This document shows positions 1 to 9,110 of a DNA stretch of 64,000 bases, one piece after another. Under the pieces are notes generated by a model. That model was not told the DNA's origin. It did not search any database and saw only the letters and a program-made list of their open reading frames with translations. How positions within the stretch are numbered: position 1 is the first letter of the stretch; the number at the start of each line of letters is the position of its first letter. A program made the translations under genes and the position numbers. The stretch is taken from contig PAQH01000138.1 in the NCBI GenBank assembly GCA_002709225.1, positions 1 through 64,000 on the forward strand. The letters run 5' to 3'. Origin of the DNA: Planctomycetaceae bacterium. GTDB taxonomy: Bacteria; Planctomycetota; Planctomycetia; Pirellulales; Pirellulaceae.

Positions 1-377
1 TCAGCCGAGACCTGTTCAGTCAGTCAAACCATGAAACGAATAGTATCCGCATGACGCGCATCTGGCTCTTTGTGGTTTCCTTAGCCAGCATGGCTTTAGC
101 ACTCAACCCGATCGGCGATATTGTCGAAGTTACAGCGTTCTCGGGCTCAATGTACGCGGCCTGTTTTCTGCCCACACTGGCCTTCGGGCTCTATTGGACG
201 AAGGGGACTGAGGCTGGTGCCATCAGTTGCCTCGCAACCGGCTCGTTAGTTGCAATTGGATGGTATAGTGCGCGCAAGGCCGGCTGGACGGACTGGCACG
301 AAGTCTACCCCTCTGTAACTCTCGCCCTACTCGCATTCGTCATGGTGTCTTTATCGAGCCAGCCGCGGCAGGTCTAA
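1..377 (+). CDS. Sodium:solute symporter (SSS family), C-terminal end only
   Basis: The reading frame is open from the left edge of the window, so the gene is cut off at its 5' end. The visible part begins with an SRDLFSQ-like stretch and then has three hydrophobic segments (roughly IWLFVVSLASMALAL, the stretch around MYAACFLPTLAFGLYW, and VTLALLAFVMVSL). This is the typical last part of SSS transporters, which import a solute with Na+ through the inner membrane. An ATG at 51 is internal to the frame and is unlikely to be the true start. The substrate cannot be told from this fragment. No clear intrinsic terminator follows directly. Confidence 0.75.
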   Translation, partial: SRDLFSQSNHETNSIRMTRIWLFVVSLASMALALNPIGDIVEVTAFSGSMYAACFLPTLAFGLYWTKGTEAGAISCLATGSLVAIGWYSARKAGWTDWHEVYPSVTLALLAFVMVSLSSQPRQV

Positions 378-440
378 ATTACGGCCTTATACACAGTCCG
401 ACTAACAAATATCTCCGCGTGCCACAGACTGGTGCCTCGT

Positions 441-468
441 TTGATGACTTTCTCTAGTTCGTTCTAAT
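441..468 (+). promoter_or_regulatory. Candidate sigma-70-type promoter for the leuA leader
   Basis: TTGATG at 441-446 (4 of 6 matches to TTGACA) and TCTAAT at 463-468 (5 of 6 matches to TATAAT) are separated by 16 bp. Transcription would start near 475, about 60 nt before the leader-peptide ATG. A weaker alternative is TTGACC at 502-507 with TAGTCT at 525-530 (17-bp spacer), which would give an almost leaderless peptide mRNA. The call rests on hexamer match alone. Confidence 0.35.
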
Positions 469-537
469 TGGGCAACTCATAGATCTACTCAATCTTCATG
501 GTTGACCGGGTTGCTGAGGTCCACTAGTCTAGACTAC

Positions 538-606
538 ATGAAGCCTATGAAGTTTTCCTCGCACGTTTTGACACTACTTCTTTTGCCCGCCAACAGCGGG
601 CTTTAG
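538..606 (+). CDS. leuL: Leucine-rich leader peptide of leuA (22 aa)
   Basis: A short frame beginning ATG AAG CCT encodes MKPMKFSSHVLTLLLLPANS followed by GL and a TAG stop at 604-606. Leu codons stand at 568, 574, 577, 580 and 583, giving the run L-T-L-L-L-L, with one more Leu as the last codon. No Shine-Dalgarno sequence lies at a good distance from the ATG; GAGGT at 516-520 is 17 nt away. A second in-frame ATG at 547 would give 19 residues. The stop codon falls inside the RNA segment that can form the antiterminator, as expected for an amino-acid leader peptide. The symbol leuL is given by analogy with enterobacterial leader peptides, not by sequence homology. Confidence 0.7.
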   Translation: MKPMKFSSHVLTLLLLPANSGL

Positions 607-648
607 GGATTCTGTGCGACAACAAACAGTTGAGAAGATCCCTGAGGC
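585..648 (+). promoter_or_regulatory. Leucine attenuator: pause hairpin and antiterminator
   Basis: Four RNA segments can be read. Segment 1 is GCCCGC at 585-590 and pairs with segment 2, GCGGGC at 596-601 (6 bp, 5-nt loop). Segment 2 extended (600-611) can instead pair with segment 3 (637-648) over 12 contiguous pairs including three G-U pairs. Segment 3 also pairs with segment 4 (657-666) to form the terminator. A ribosome stalled on the Leu codons at 568-585 would cover segment 1 and free segment 2 for the antiterminator; one that reaches the stop at 604-606 would cover segment 2 and let the terminator form. The folding is read by eye. Confidence 0.7.
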
Positions 649-672
649 AGATTCAACCTCAGGGATTTTTTT
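638..672 (+). terminator. Intrinsic terminator of the leuA attenuator
   Basis: ATCCCTGAGG at 638-647 and CCTCAGGGAT at 657-666 form a perfect 10-bp stem with a 9-nt loop, followed by seven T residues (666-672). It lies 31 nt after the leader-peptide stop and 162 nt before the leuA start, so it would cut the leuA transcript short when it forms. It could alternatively just end the upstream symporter transcript, but that stop is 260 nt away and the leader and antiterminator argue otherwise. Confidence 0.8.
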
Positions 673-834
673 GTGCAATAACCACTATTTCCAATTACCA
701 CGAATTCCCAGCAGCCTTGCCAGTGCGCTGTATTACACCGGTAGTACCCGATACGAATAAACCAACGCATGCGCGTGTTATTTGCGATTGAACCCTGTGT
801 TGCGACTGCCACCCCTTGAGGTAAATCCAAAACG

Positions 835-2385
835 ATGAGCGATCCGAGACCGATCAAGATCTTCGACACGACTCTGCGTGACGGCGAACAATCTCCTGGT
901 GCCAGCATGAATCTTCAGGAGAAACTGGAGATCGCTCAAGCACTCATTGACCTGAAAGTTGACATCATTGAGGCGGGGTTTCCGATAGCCTCGCCCGGCG
1001 ATTTCGAGGCGGTCAAGGAAATTGCAACCAGTTTTCGCGGATCCACAATTTGCGGATTAGCACGATGTAATGATACAGATATCGATCGCGCCTGGAATGC
1101 CGTCAAGGTCGCCGAAGCTCCTCGCATCCATGTCTTCCTGGCAACAAGTGCCGTGCATCGTGAATTCAAGCTGCGAATGTCACAGGAAGAGATACTTGAA
1201 CGAACAATCGCAGGTGTCAAACGCGCTGTAGGGTACTGCGATGATGTTGAATTCTCTCCTGAAGACGCCGCTCGCACCGAGCACGAATTTCTGTGCCGGG
1301 TTGTCGAACAGGCGATAGACGCCGGTGCCACAACTGTCAATATTCCTGACACTGTTGGCTACGCGGTGCCACAACAACTAGGCAGCACGATCGCTATGCT
1401 GCGAGATAAAGTACCAAACATTGACCAAGCCATCATCAGCATCCATTGCCATAATGACTTGGGACTCGCAGTCGCTAACAGCCTGACTGCGGTGGAACAA
1501 GGTGCCGGACAAATCGAATGCACGATTAACGGAATCGGCGAGCGGGCGGGAAACTGTTCGCTCGAAGAAATCGTCATGGCTCTGCAAACCCGCGCGGACT
1601 ATTACGACTGCACAACCAGAATTGACACACGCCGCCTGGTCCCCACCAGTCGCTTGGTCTCTTCAATCACCGGCATACGAGTACAACGCAACAAGGCGAT
1701 CGTAGGTCGCAACGCCTTTGCGCATGAAGCCGGAATTCACCAAGACGGAATGCTCAAAGAACGCACTACCTATGAGATCATGAAACCCGAAGACGTCGGT
1801 TTTACCAAGACCGACTTGGTGTTGGGCAAACACAGCGGACGCGCCGCTCTCGCAGATCGAGCTAAGGCACTGGGCTACCATCTCAACGGCGAACAACTCC
1901 TCGGGGTTTTTGAAGAATTCAAGAAACTCGCCGATAAGAAAAAAGAAGTCTATGACGGCGATATCGTTGCCTTGGCGCAACAACAATTACAGATCACAAC
2001 GCAAGGTGAATGGCAACTCGTCTCCTATGACCTGCAGTCCACGAGTGCTGGCGATCACCGTGTACGTATACATTTGCAATGCGGTAACCGCCAAGAAACA
2101 ACCGAATCCTGTGAAGGAGACGGGCCGGTCGATGCGGCGTTCTCAGCCATCGAGGAAATCACCGAAGTAAAGATGATTTGCAAGGACTTTCAGTTACGGA
2201 GTGCGACGATCGGCCGTGATGCACAAGGTGAAGCAACGATTGAGGTCGAGCACCATGGCTCAAACTTTCGTGGGCGCGGAGTCTCAACGAACACCATGGA
2301 GGCCACTATTAAGGCGATCTTGAATGTCGTAAATCGAATTGCAGTTTCCGCTGCCCCCACGAACGCCAACAACGCCGCTACATAA
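835..2385 (+). CDS. leuA: 2-isopropylmalate synthase
   Basis: It condenses acetyl-CoA with 2-oxoisovalerate, the first committed step of leucine synthesis, in the cytoplasm. At 516 aa it has the usual length. The HMGL-like TIM barrel starts with [13 protein letters not shown] (residues 10-22, including the catalytic Arg and the metal-binding Asp). HCHNDLGLA (204-212) supplies the two metal-binding His, and NGIGERAGN (232-240) follows. A C-terminal LeuA regulatory domain from about residue 385 is where leucine feedback normally acts. The ATG at 835 has GAGGT 12 nt upstream, a long spacing. The attenuator in front suggests control by charged tRNA-Leu. No leuB, leuC or leuD is adjacent; the next gene converges. 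Confidence 0.95.
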   Translation: MSDPRPIKIFDTTLRDGEQSPGASMNLQEKLEIAQALIDLKVDIIEAGFPIASPGDFEAVKEIATSFRGSTICGLARCNDTDIDRAWNAVKVAEAPRIHVFLATSAVHREFKLRMSQEEILERTIAGVKRAVGYCDDVEFSPEDAARTEHEFLCRVVEQAIDAGATTVNIPDTVGYAVPQQLGSTIAMLRDKVPNIDQAIISIHCHNDLGLAVANSLTAVEQGAGQIECTINGIGERAGNCSLEEIVMALQTRADYYDCTTRIDTRRLVPTSRLVSSITGIRVQRNKAIVGRNAFAHEAGIHQDGMLKERTTYEIMKPEDVGFTKTDLVLGKHSGRAALADRAKALGYHLNGEQLLGVFEEFKKLADKKKEVYDGDIVALAQQQLQITTQGEWQLVSYDLQSTSAGDHRVRIHLQCGNRQETTESCEGDGPVDAAFSAIEEITEVKMICKDFQLRSATIGRDAQGEATIEVEHHGSNFRGRGVSTNTMEATIKAILNVVNRIAVSAAPTNANNAAT

Positions 2386-2557
2386 CAAACAGATGCGGGG
2401 TGCAGATAACTAGGCGAAATACTCGAAAGCGGCTCATTGCTGGCACGACTCCGCCTCCGAACAACAGCTGGTAGTTTGCAGTCGCGCCACTCCGTTGGAA
2501 TGACAACTCTACCAGCCAGAACCAAGCTTCTCGTCGCGAACACGGCAGACCGCCCAT

Positions 2558-2580
2558 GAGGCTAACGGAAACTTAGCCTC
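2558..2580. terminator. Hairpin between convergent genes, possible terminator without T-tract
   Basis: GAGGCTAA (2558-2565) and TTAGCCTC (2573-2580) form a perfect 8-bp stem with a 7-nt loop, overlapping the stop codon of the minus-strand membrane gene. It lies between that gene and the end of leuA. Neither strand has a T-run after it, so intrinsic termination is uncertain. Confidence 0.3.
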
Positions 2581-4327
2581 GGCCATCTCCAGTGGCCAAT
2601 TCTGGTGGAGCAAGCACTACGAAACAAAACGAAACGTCCGACCGATCGGTACTAAAAGTATCGATTACTGCGTATCCGCGACGAAGCCATCTCTCCTGTC
2701 GCTTCTCGACAATGCGTTTCGAGTCCTCCTCATCTGACCAGATCACTACCGGGAGTACTGTCTTTCGATCGGTCGTCACAGAATCGATGAGTTGTATGGC
2801 ATCGGTCCTTTCGACCCCAAAGGGCCAGGGCAGGGAAGTGCCGGTGCGATCTTGCTGTGCTCTCCACTCTCTAAGTTGAATTTTTCGATTGCTGATGTCT
2901 GACTTGCAATAACTGTCCAATTCCATCCAGTAAGGATCCAACAACACCGCAGGCAGCCGCAGCGTGCTAATACTCTCGTCAATTTTCTCTGCAATGGCCC
3001 GCTTGCTGTGAAAATCAGAGAGCAAGCCACCGCCGCGTAGCAGCAAGCATTCCATCAAGATACACAATGCAATGAGACCGATACGCGCCCCCCAGCGACG
3101 GGACAAGTGCACTCCCGACAAGCGGCAAATTCGCATCACACAACTTGTTATCAACACCAATCCACAAGCAATACCCACCGATGCGCTAACAAACGCCGGC
3201 GTCATGTATTCAGCGTTCGTATAAAACGCAGTGACAGGCACCGTCATCACTATCATCGCGACTAGTTGCAGACACGTTCCTCGTCGTCTGCGTGACCGTG
3301 CCATCCACGCCAGTCCAACCAGTAAGGTGGCAGCTACTGGCAAGGGCAAAACTACGTGGCGCCTCCCTAGTTCAACAAACCAGCGAGGCAAATTCTGTAA
3401 CATCTTAGCGATCGTGGTACCCGGATGCGCCCACACCATACGAACAACTGAATAATCATAATCTGCCGGGTCACCAAAATACTCTTGCGCGACTCGCACG
3501 CGTGCAGAATACGAATGATCGTCAGTAGGCATCCAGGATAACGGAATGCCGTCTAGTAAAGTCCAGCAACCATAACCGCGTGCGTCGAGGCGGTACTCAC
3601 CGGAACTGGCTCCCCTGAGCCAAATCACCAAACCCGCCCCCGTCCCAAAACCTGCGAAAACTAATGCCCCCGCAAGAACGCCACTACGCAAAGAGAACTT
3701 GTCCAGGAACAACCAAGGCAAGCGGGTAAATTGAGTCACAAACCATGCACTAGATATCAACGTCGTGAAATAGATCCCCGAAAAGAGCAAATGCTCAGCG
3801 CGAAATAGGACCATCACATTGGCCGACACAAATAGTGCACAAGCAACACGCAGCGAGATACCTTCCATCGCTGCGATGCCGCGGCAGAACGCACCCGCCA
3901 TGACGAAAAAGCAAGCTGCCGCACCAATCACGGCAATATTGTCGAATCCCTCATAACTGTTAAGAGCAGGGATCCAGGCAAACACCCACAGTGCGCCCCG
4001 ATTAATTTCAGTTGGCCAGCGCAGTGCGGACAACCAATACCAAAAAGCGAGTGCCAGGCATCCATGCAACAGAATGCACATGAAGAAGAACGCGCGCCCA
4101 GCAGGCCACTGTGAAATCTGAACCAGACCGGCCAGCAACAAATTTGGTGCTGGCGAAACACTAAAAAATGCATCGCCAATACCGTGAAAAACAACTGCCT
4201 TGGCCTGCACAATCAATCGGGCGTTGTTGAAAGGAACTGCACCATCGCCAATCAGAAGCAGATGAACCAGGCGAATCAACAGCACACTTCCCAACCACCC
4301 CACAGGTATCGTTTGCGGATGGCACAT
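2573..4327 (-). CDS. Polytopic membrane protein, planctomycete type, unknown function
   Basis: The protein has about ten hydrophobic segments in its first 450 residues and a soluble C-terminal part of about 130 residues. The multi-helix then soluble-tail layout recalls PMT/ArnT-type integral-membrane glycosyltransferases, but I see no diagnostic motif, so the function is not assigned. The start is uncertain: the frame is open to a TTG at 4417, while an ATG at 4327 (within the stretch DGMCHPQ) still leaves all membrane segments intact, and I chose it. It is transcribed towards leuA and separated from the divergent oxidoreductase gene by about 250 bp. Confidence 0.7.
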   Translation of the reverse strand: MCHPQTIPVGWLGSVLLIRLVHLLLIGDGAVPFNNARLIVQAKAVVFHGIGDAFFSVSPAPNLLLAGLVQISQWPAGRAFFFMCILLHGCLALAFWYWLSALRWPTEINRGALWVFAWIPALNSYEGFDNIAVIGAAACFFVMAGAFCRGIAAMEGISLRVACALFVSANVMVLFRAEHLLFSGIYFTTLISSAWFVTQFTRLPWLFLDKFSLRSGVLAGALVFAGFGTGAGLVIWLRGASSGEYRLDARGYGCWTLLDGIPLSWMPTDDHSYSARVRVAQEYFGDPADYDYSVVRMVWAHPGTTIAKMLQNLPRWFVELGRRHVVLPLPVAATLLVGLAWMARSRRRRGTCLQLVAMIVMTVPVTAFYTNAEYMTPAFVSASVGIACGLVLITSCVMRICRLSGVHLSRRWGARIGLIALCILMECLLLRGGGLLSDFHSKRAIAEKIDESISTLRLPAVLLDPYWMELDSYCKSDISNRKIQLREWRAQQDRTGTSLPWPFGVERTDAIQLIDSVTTDRKTVLPVVIWSDEEDSKRIVEKRQERWLRRGYAVIDTFSTDRSDVSFCFVVLAPPELATGDGRG

Positions 4328-4577
4328 CCCATCCACAAAAGCACGCGCCCCATACCCAGGCCGTTGGCTATCAGCCAAGAATCTGCTCCATGAGGCCCCA
4401 ATTAGTTTCAACAACAACCGGGTACGTCAAAAGGGGCGTGTTAACGATTGGTTCAACTTGCACCACATTTCCTGCGTAGACTATCATAGTTGACAACATC
4501 GCGACGATAACACTTTCTTCCATAACAACCAGTTCGCCGCCAGGTATTTGACTGGAACACCGCCAAGGAGCATCAGC

Positions 4578-5888
4578 ATGGCATCTACCGAACCTACTTC
4601 GCATCCATCGCGTCGAAAGTTCCTGAGCAACTCCTCCACGGCACTTGTCGGTGGCGCACTGGCCACATCGCTGGCTCCGCCCACTGTGCACGCTGCTGGC
4701 GATGACACTCTCAAGATTGGTTTAATCGGTTGTGGTGGACGTGGAAACAGCGCTGCAGGAAACGCGATGCGCGGTGACCCCAACGTTAAATTGACTGCGA
4801 TGGCGGATGCTTTTGAAGACCGCTTAGGCCAGGCGCGTAAAGTCCTCAGCCGTAGCCTCAGAGAGAAGTACGCCGTTGACGACGATCACGCCTTTTTCGG
4901 CTTTGACGCCTACAAGCGAGTGATGGAATCGGACGTCGATATTGTCCTGCTTTGTACACCACCTCACTTTCGACCTCTCCAGCTGCGTGCGGCAATCGAA
5001 CATGGAAAACACGTTTTTTGCGAGAAACCGGTCGCGGTTGATGGTCCGGGCGTGCGCAGCGTGCTCGAAACAGTAAAGCAAGCTAAACAAAAAGACCTGA
5101 GCATCGTCTCTGGTTTGTGCTGGCGTTATGACTACGGTGTGCGTGAGACGATGAAACGCATTCAGGACGGTGCCATTGGCGATATCACTTCAGTCCAGGA
5201 AAATTATCTAACTGGCACTCTCTGGCATCGTGGGCGCAAACCCCAGTGGAGTGAAATGGAGTTTCAGCTGCGCAATTGGCTCTATTTTACTTGGCTATCA
5301 GGCGATCACATCGTAGAGCAACACATACACAGCCTCGACAAAGCGCTCTGGCTAATGAACGACGAACTGCCACAAAACTGTTTTGGCCTGGGTGGTAGGC
5401 AGGTGCGGACTGACGACAAATGGGGGCACGTCTACGATCACTTTGCGGTTTGCTACGAATGGGCCAACGGGGTTAAGACCTATGCGTTTACACGCCAAAT
5501 CGCTGGCTGCCACAATGATGTAGACGACTATGTGCTCGGTACCAAGGGTCGAGCGCATCTCCTCGGGACCCGAGGCCGCCCGCGAATTGAAAACAGTGAT
5601 GGCACCTGGAAGTATAAAGGCCCCCGGCCGAGCATGTATGATGTGGAACACAAGGAAATGCTGGCTGCAATTCGTGCCGGCAAACCGATCAATAACGGCA
5701 GCTATATGTCCTATAGCACTCTGATGGCCATCATGGGCCGTGAAGCATGCTACACCGGGCAGACAGTCACATCCGAGGCGATGTTGAATTCACAGTTCGA
5801 CATGTCGCCTGAACGCTACGAATGGGGTGATGTCACATTGCCGCGTGTTGCAATGCCCGGCCAAACAAAACTAGATCGGTCAGCCTAA
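4578..5888 (+). CDS. Gfo/Idh/MocA family oxidoreductase, Tat-exported
   Basis: The N-terminus has a twin-arginine motif (SRRKFLSN) followed by a hydrophobic stretch ending in VHA, so the protein is probably exported folded with its cofactor. GLIGCGGRGNSA is the Rossmann nucleotide-binding loop and CEKPVAVD is the EKP motif of the family, whose Lys acts in catalysis. The C-terminal half is the usual alpha/beta substrate domain. Such enzymes oxidise or reduce sugars and sugar-like polyols with NAD(P). The ATG at 4578 has AAGGAG 7 nt upstream, which decides the start over the TTG at 4548. The precise substrate is unknown; planctomycetes carry many paralogues. Confidence 0.9.
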   Translation: MASTEPTSHPSRRKFLSNSSTALVGGALATSLAPPTVHAAGDDTLKIGLIGCGGRGNSAAGNAMRGDPNVKLTAMADAFEDRLGQARKVLSRSLREKYAVDDDHAFFGFDAYKRVMESDVDIVLLCTPPHFRPLQLRAAIEHGKHVFCEKPVAVDGPGVRSVLETVKQAKQKDLSIVSGLCWRYDYGVRETMKRIQDGAIGDITSVQENYLTGTLWHRGRKPQWSEMEFQLRNWLYFTWLSGDHIVEQHIHSLDKALWLMNDELPQNCFGLGGRQVRTDDKWGHVYDHFAVCYEWANGVKTYAFTRQIAGCHNDVDDYVLGTKGRAHLLGTRGRPRIENSDGTWKYKGPRPSMYDVEHKEMLAAIRAGKPINNGSYMSYSTLMAIMGREACYTGQTVTSEAMLNSQFDMSPERYEWGDVTLPRVAMPGQTKLDRSA

Positions 5889-5959
5889 CCCCAGCGCGCT
5901 GAGCAATTTGCGCGAAGCAGGCTGCAACGCCAGGAAACCTAGAGGGACGAATCCCGGGG

Positions 5960-6916
5960 TCAAACCGAATCAAATCGCTTTGTCTCCGGAAGTGACGTTA
6001 ATTCAGTTGGTGCAATAAAGAGAGAGCCCGCTTGCGGATGACGACATAGTCGTTCAGCTGTCATGTTTTCCGCGGCAGTCGTAATAACAAGCTTCACAGT
6101 GCCGTCGCATTCGACCCATTGGGGACAAGTCACTTGCGGTGATTGGGGTACTCTCCAAACTACCTGCAGCGCGCCGTCTTCTAGTCCGTACTGTCGCACT
6201 TCACCAAACGGAACATCGGTCGGGTTGTAGAACGCTACAACGACACTTTTTCCATCTGGCGTAGCAACCATGCCATCGGGAAAATCTTCCGCTCCCCGCC
6301 AGTCGCAGACAACTTGTGGTTCGCCCAGGACTCCACGTTCCACATCCAACGTGTACGAGACCAAGGTCTGAGTAGGCGAGTCGATGTCCAAGAGACGGTA
6401 CCCCTGATCTCCACCAAACACCACCTTTCCATTTGAACAGATTTGATCATCGCGCAAACGCATCAGCTGATGATCGCTATTGCGCCAAAGATACAAGCCC
6501 GCGCGCTTATCACTAAATTCGAGATGTTTGGTGCCAAACAGCACGCCTTCAGCAAATACGACTCCATCATTGACAATGGTGTCTGCGACATCGTCGTCGA
6601 TCCCATCCACAAGAACCCGCCACGATTTTGATTGGAGATCGTACAAGCCCAGCTCTCTTTCCAACCCAATCAACCATGTCATTGGAGACCGTGTTGGAAA
6701 AGCAAAACCAGGCCGTCCAGGAAGATTCACCGTCCTGTTAGCTCGTGATTGCGTATCAAGAACGTTCAACGACCCAACGCGTGAATCAGCACCATGCTGG
6801 ATTGCAACCCAGCTCAATTGATTAGGACCACAGGCGGAGGGCCCTTCGGGAAGATATCTGAGGGCCATTTCTGGCGAACGATAAAGCACCTCCGCTTGAT
6901 GAATCAAAACACCCAT
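5960..6916 (-). CDS. SMP-30/gluconolactonase/LRE family protein
   Basis: It is a six-bladed propeller of the SMP-30 (regucalcin/gluconolactonase) family, about 318 aa. Visible family signatures are NDGVVFAEGVLFGTKHLEF in the middle (substrate and metal side) and EDFPDGMVATPDGKSVVVAF towards the C-terminus, where the Asp-Gly is the conserved metal-proximal site. There is no signal peptide, so it should be cytoplasmic. It probably hydrolyses a sugar lactone. The ATG at 6916 has GGGAG 5 nt upstream and is preferred to the TTG at 6928. It converges with the Gfo/Idh/MocA gene; the two families often share sugar-oxidation pathways, but here they are on opposite strands. Confidence 0.85.
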   Translation of the reverse strand: MGVLIHQAEVLYRSPEMALRYLPEGPSACGPNQLSWVAIQHGADSRVGSLNVLDTQSRANRTVNLPGRPGFAFPTRSPMTWLIGLERELGLYDLQSKSWRVLVDGIDDDVADTIVNDGVVFAEGVLFGTKHLEFSDKRAGLYLWRNSDHQLMRLRDDQICSNGKVVFGGDQGYRLLDIDSPTQTLVSYTLDVERGVLGEPQVVCDWRGAEDFPDGMVATPDGKSVVVAFYNPTDVPFGEVRQYGLEDGALQVVWRVPQSPQVTCPQWVECDGTVKLVITTAAENMTAERLCRHPQAGSLFIAPTELTSLPETKRFDSV

Positions 6917-7569
6917 AATGACTCCCAATCAATCAAGTCACCCCAGAACATCAGCACAGTTCTAGCTAGAATTTGCCGCCGGAAGCAGCAATCTTGACAG
7001 CCCGTCAACCTATTGCCCGGACCAGCCACGCATGCCGGACACGCCAGCCAACAATGCAGCCATGCAAGCCGTGTACTTTACTGCCGGAAACTGTGTATGA
7101 TAAGCAGCCGGTAGTGAGTCACTTATGGAAAATGTGCACGGATGCAAAGAATCGAGCCACAGATTTCGTCAAACGAAAAAGACCGGCGCAGCGGCGCGGT
7201 ACGCGCCAAGTGGTCACTGCTGGAACGTGCATTACGGAGTGAACGCGCCCGTCAGCTGCATCTTGACAGCAACGATTCGAAACTGCCGTGGCTTGTTTTC
7301 TTGCTCCAACTGAAAACGCCCCAACCACAGCACTCTGCAGATCCGACACAAACCAGCCATTGAGCGAGCCGCAGGAGTAAGCTGCGTTACCGCCCAACTT
7401 GCTGGGAGGCCCCCATGGCGATCACAGGCCTGAAGCTCTGAGTACGACAAACCGTCATCTGTTGCCTTGCGACAAAGTGCCGAAGGCAGTATCGTGCGGG
7501 CTAAGAACTTCGATAAAAGCTGTTACGCCTGTATGCTTCGCACAATCAGCAGGCGAGCTTGCCCCACCG
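6917..7569. other. Gene-poor stretch upstream of tRNA-Val
   Basis: There is no recognisable protein family in about 650 bp. The one frame worth keeping is listed separately at 7142-7363. No hairpin with a T-tract was found. The region should contain the promoters of the SMP-30 gene and of the tRNA, but I cannot place them with confidence. Confidence 0.4.
7142..7363 (+). CDS. Possible small protein, unknown (73 aa)
   Basis: An ATG-started frame reads MQRIEPQISSNEKDRRSGAV and continues with a charged, helix-like middle part (KWSLLERALRSERARQ), a short hydrophobic run (PWLVFLLQL) and a polar tail. The composition looks more protein-like than the other frames in this gene-poor region. There is no convincing Shine-Dalgarno sequence (GTGCACGG precedes the ATG) and no family is recognised. 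It may equally be a chance frame. Confidence 0.25.
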   Translation: MQRIEPQISSNEKDRRSGAVRAKWSLLERALRSERARQLHLDSNDSKLPWLVFLLQLKTPQPQHSADPTQTSH

Positions 7570-7643
7570 GGGCGCTTAGCTCAGTTGGCTAGAGCGCCGC
7601 CCTTACAAGGCGGAGGTCACAGGTTCGAGCCCTGTAGCGCCCA
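7570..7643 (+). tRNA. tRNA-Val (TAC anticodon)
   Basis: A complete cloverleaf is visible. The acceptor stem GGGCGCT (7570-7576) pairs with AGCGCCC (7636-7642), with A as discriminator at 7643. The D-arm carries AGCTCAGTTGG. The anticodon stem CCGCC/GGCGG encloses the loop CTTACAA with anticodon TAC at 7604-7606. The T-arm ACAGG-TTCGAGC-CCTGT lies at 7619-7635. The CCA end is not encoded. It is isolated; no other tRNA is next to it. Confidence 0.95.
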
Positions 7644-7813
7644 CTCGTGCACCCCGAGGTCCGTAGCTCACGACTCGATTGAGAAATTGACGCTGGGAGG
7701 GTTTCTAGCGCCGAGAACCGACTCTGGTTGATCACGCGCTGCGCCAAAACAAGGTAACAAGCGCATCGAGTCTTACACACAATCAAACGGCCCGTCTAAC
7801 CAAACGTTTGAGC

Positions 7814-9016
7814 CTACGGTGTGATCAGCACGCTACCTTGAACGGATTGTTGCAACCGTTCGTGGTCACTGGGAGAATCCACGAGCAAGTTGTCACCAAA
7901 GAGCACCTGTCTCGAATCAGCGCCTCGCAACTCGACTGCCTTCGGCCGCAAACTGGAAAAGAGGTTGCCGGCAATCGCGACCGAACGAGTCCCCTCCAGT
8001 ACAAGTCCAGCCGCTCGCAAATCGTCAGTGCCGCGACGACGTTTTCCCTCGCCGATATAGCTATCGCACAGCGTATTCCCTGTTACGGTGATACGACCAC
8101 TTTGCGGACCAATCCGTAAAGCGTCAACGCCGATGATCGTAAAAGTATTCGCACTAACCGCACACCCATGTGCATCGCGCAAATCAACACCGGATCCGTC
8201 ATGGGCAATCACGTTAGCGGAAATTGTCACACCGTAACAATCGCGATCGAGAATGATTGCCGTCTGCTTACACTCTTCAATCATGTTACCAGAAACAACA
8301 GAACCGTACGTGTTTTCGATCACAACACCATGGCGTAGATGGTCGTCAAGACAGTTGCCTGTCATACACAAATTGAATCCGTCGAAACAATGCAATGCAT
8401 CTTGATTTTCCTCAAACTGATTCCCCGCAACCACAATATCATGGCAACCAAGCAAATTGAGCCCGGTCGCCCCGTTGTAGGTAATCAAACAATCCACGAC
8501 CCGAGGATCCTCATAGCAATGATCAAGCAATATGCCGTCTCCGCCATGATGACTGACACTGACTCCTTCCAAATAAACCTCGTTGACATGCGAGGCGACG
8601 ATTCCAGGGCCACTCTGTGGGTTTCCGGTAATTCGCATATTTGAAACGTGAACGCGCCACAAACGCAACTGTGAATTTTCACGAGACATGGGCCGGTAAA
8701 TCCGCAAAGCCGGCAAACCACTCGTGTTGGCATTCTCGATATGCGTCGCAGTCCCCGATCCGACGAGCAATACGTCATCGTGTCGAATCGTAAGAGGCTC
8801 GGTAACCCGAAACTTGCCGGGCGGAATCCGAACAACGCCCCCTTCAACCGGAAGGGCGTCGATTGCTTCCTGCAATGACGCATATTGGGAAGCGTCGATC
8901 GGCGCACGAGCGCCGGGCAACACCGATCTTTTTGCGACGTCGCTTACACTGATTCCCAGTGCATTGACCAACCCCACGACGCCGGACAATCCAATCGTTA
9001 AGGCCCACCATTTCAT
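7814..9016 (-). CDS. Secreted right-handed parallel beta-helix protein (pectate-lyase-like fold)
   Basis: A 400-aa protein with an N-terminal signal-like segment (KWWALTIGLSGVVGLVNALG). The pectate-lyase entry motif follows (SLQEAIDALPVEGGVVRIPP), then about ten coils of roughly 22-25 residues rich in G-N and I-x-G-N turns (for example VVAGNQFEEN, MTGNCLDDH, VSGNMIEE, ISANVIAHD). This is typical of NosD/periplasmic copper-binding or pectate-lyase superfamily beta-helices. Catalytic residues of a named lyase cannot be assigned. The ATG at 9016 has GGAGG 8 nt upstream; a GTG one codon earlier is less likely. It probably binds or cleaves a polysaccharide outside the cytoplasm. Confidence 0.8.
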   Translation of the reverse strand: MKWWALTIGLSGVVGLVNALGISVSDVAKRSVLPGARAPIDASQYASLQEAIDALPVEGGVVRIPPGKFRVTEPLTIRHDDVLLVGSGTATHIENANTSGLPALRIYRPMSRENSQLRLWRVHVSNMRITGNPQSGPGIVASHVNEVYLEGVSVSHHGGDGILLDHCYEDPRVVDCLITYNGATGLNLLGCHDIVVAGNQFEENQDALHCFDGFNLCMTGNCLDDHLRHGVVIENTYGSVVSGNMIEECKQTAIILDRDCYGVTISANVIAHDGSGVDLRDAHGCAVSANTFTIIGVDALRIGPQSGRITVTGNTLCDSYIGEGKRRRGTDDLRAAGLVLEGTRSVAIAGNLFSSLRPKAVELRGADSRQVLFGDNLLVDSPSDHERLQQSVQGSVLITP

Positions 9017-9110
9017 CACGCAATCCTCCAGTTTCTAGTCCTCTTGCACTATCGCCAGCCTGTCTGGAACCCACGAGAGTCGACAGGCGACACCCCCACA
9101 TGAAACACTT

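Noticed and set aside
3-377. A complete 108-codon gene starting at the ATG at 51
   Set aside because: The frame is open from the window edge with transporter-like residues before the ATG, so the gene is truncated by the window, not short.
603-908. A 101-codon minus-strand frame across the leuA leader
   Set aside because: It runs antisense through the terminator and the start of leuA and has no protein-like content.
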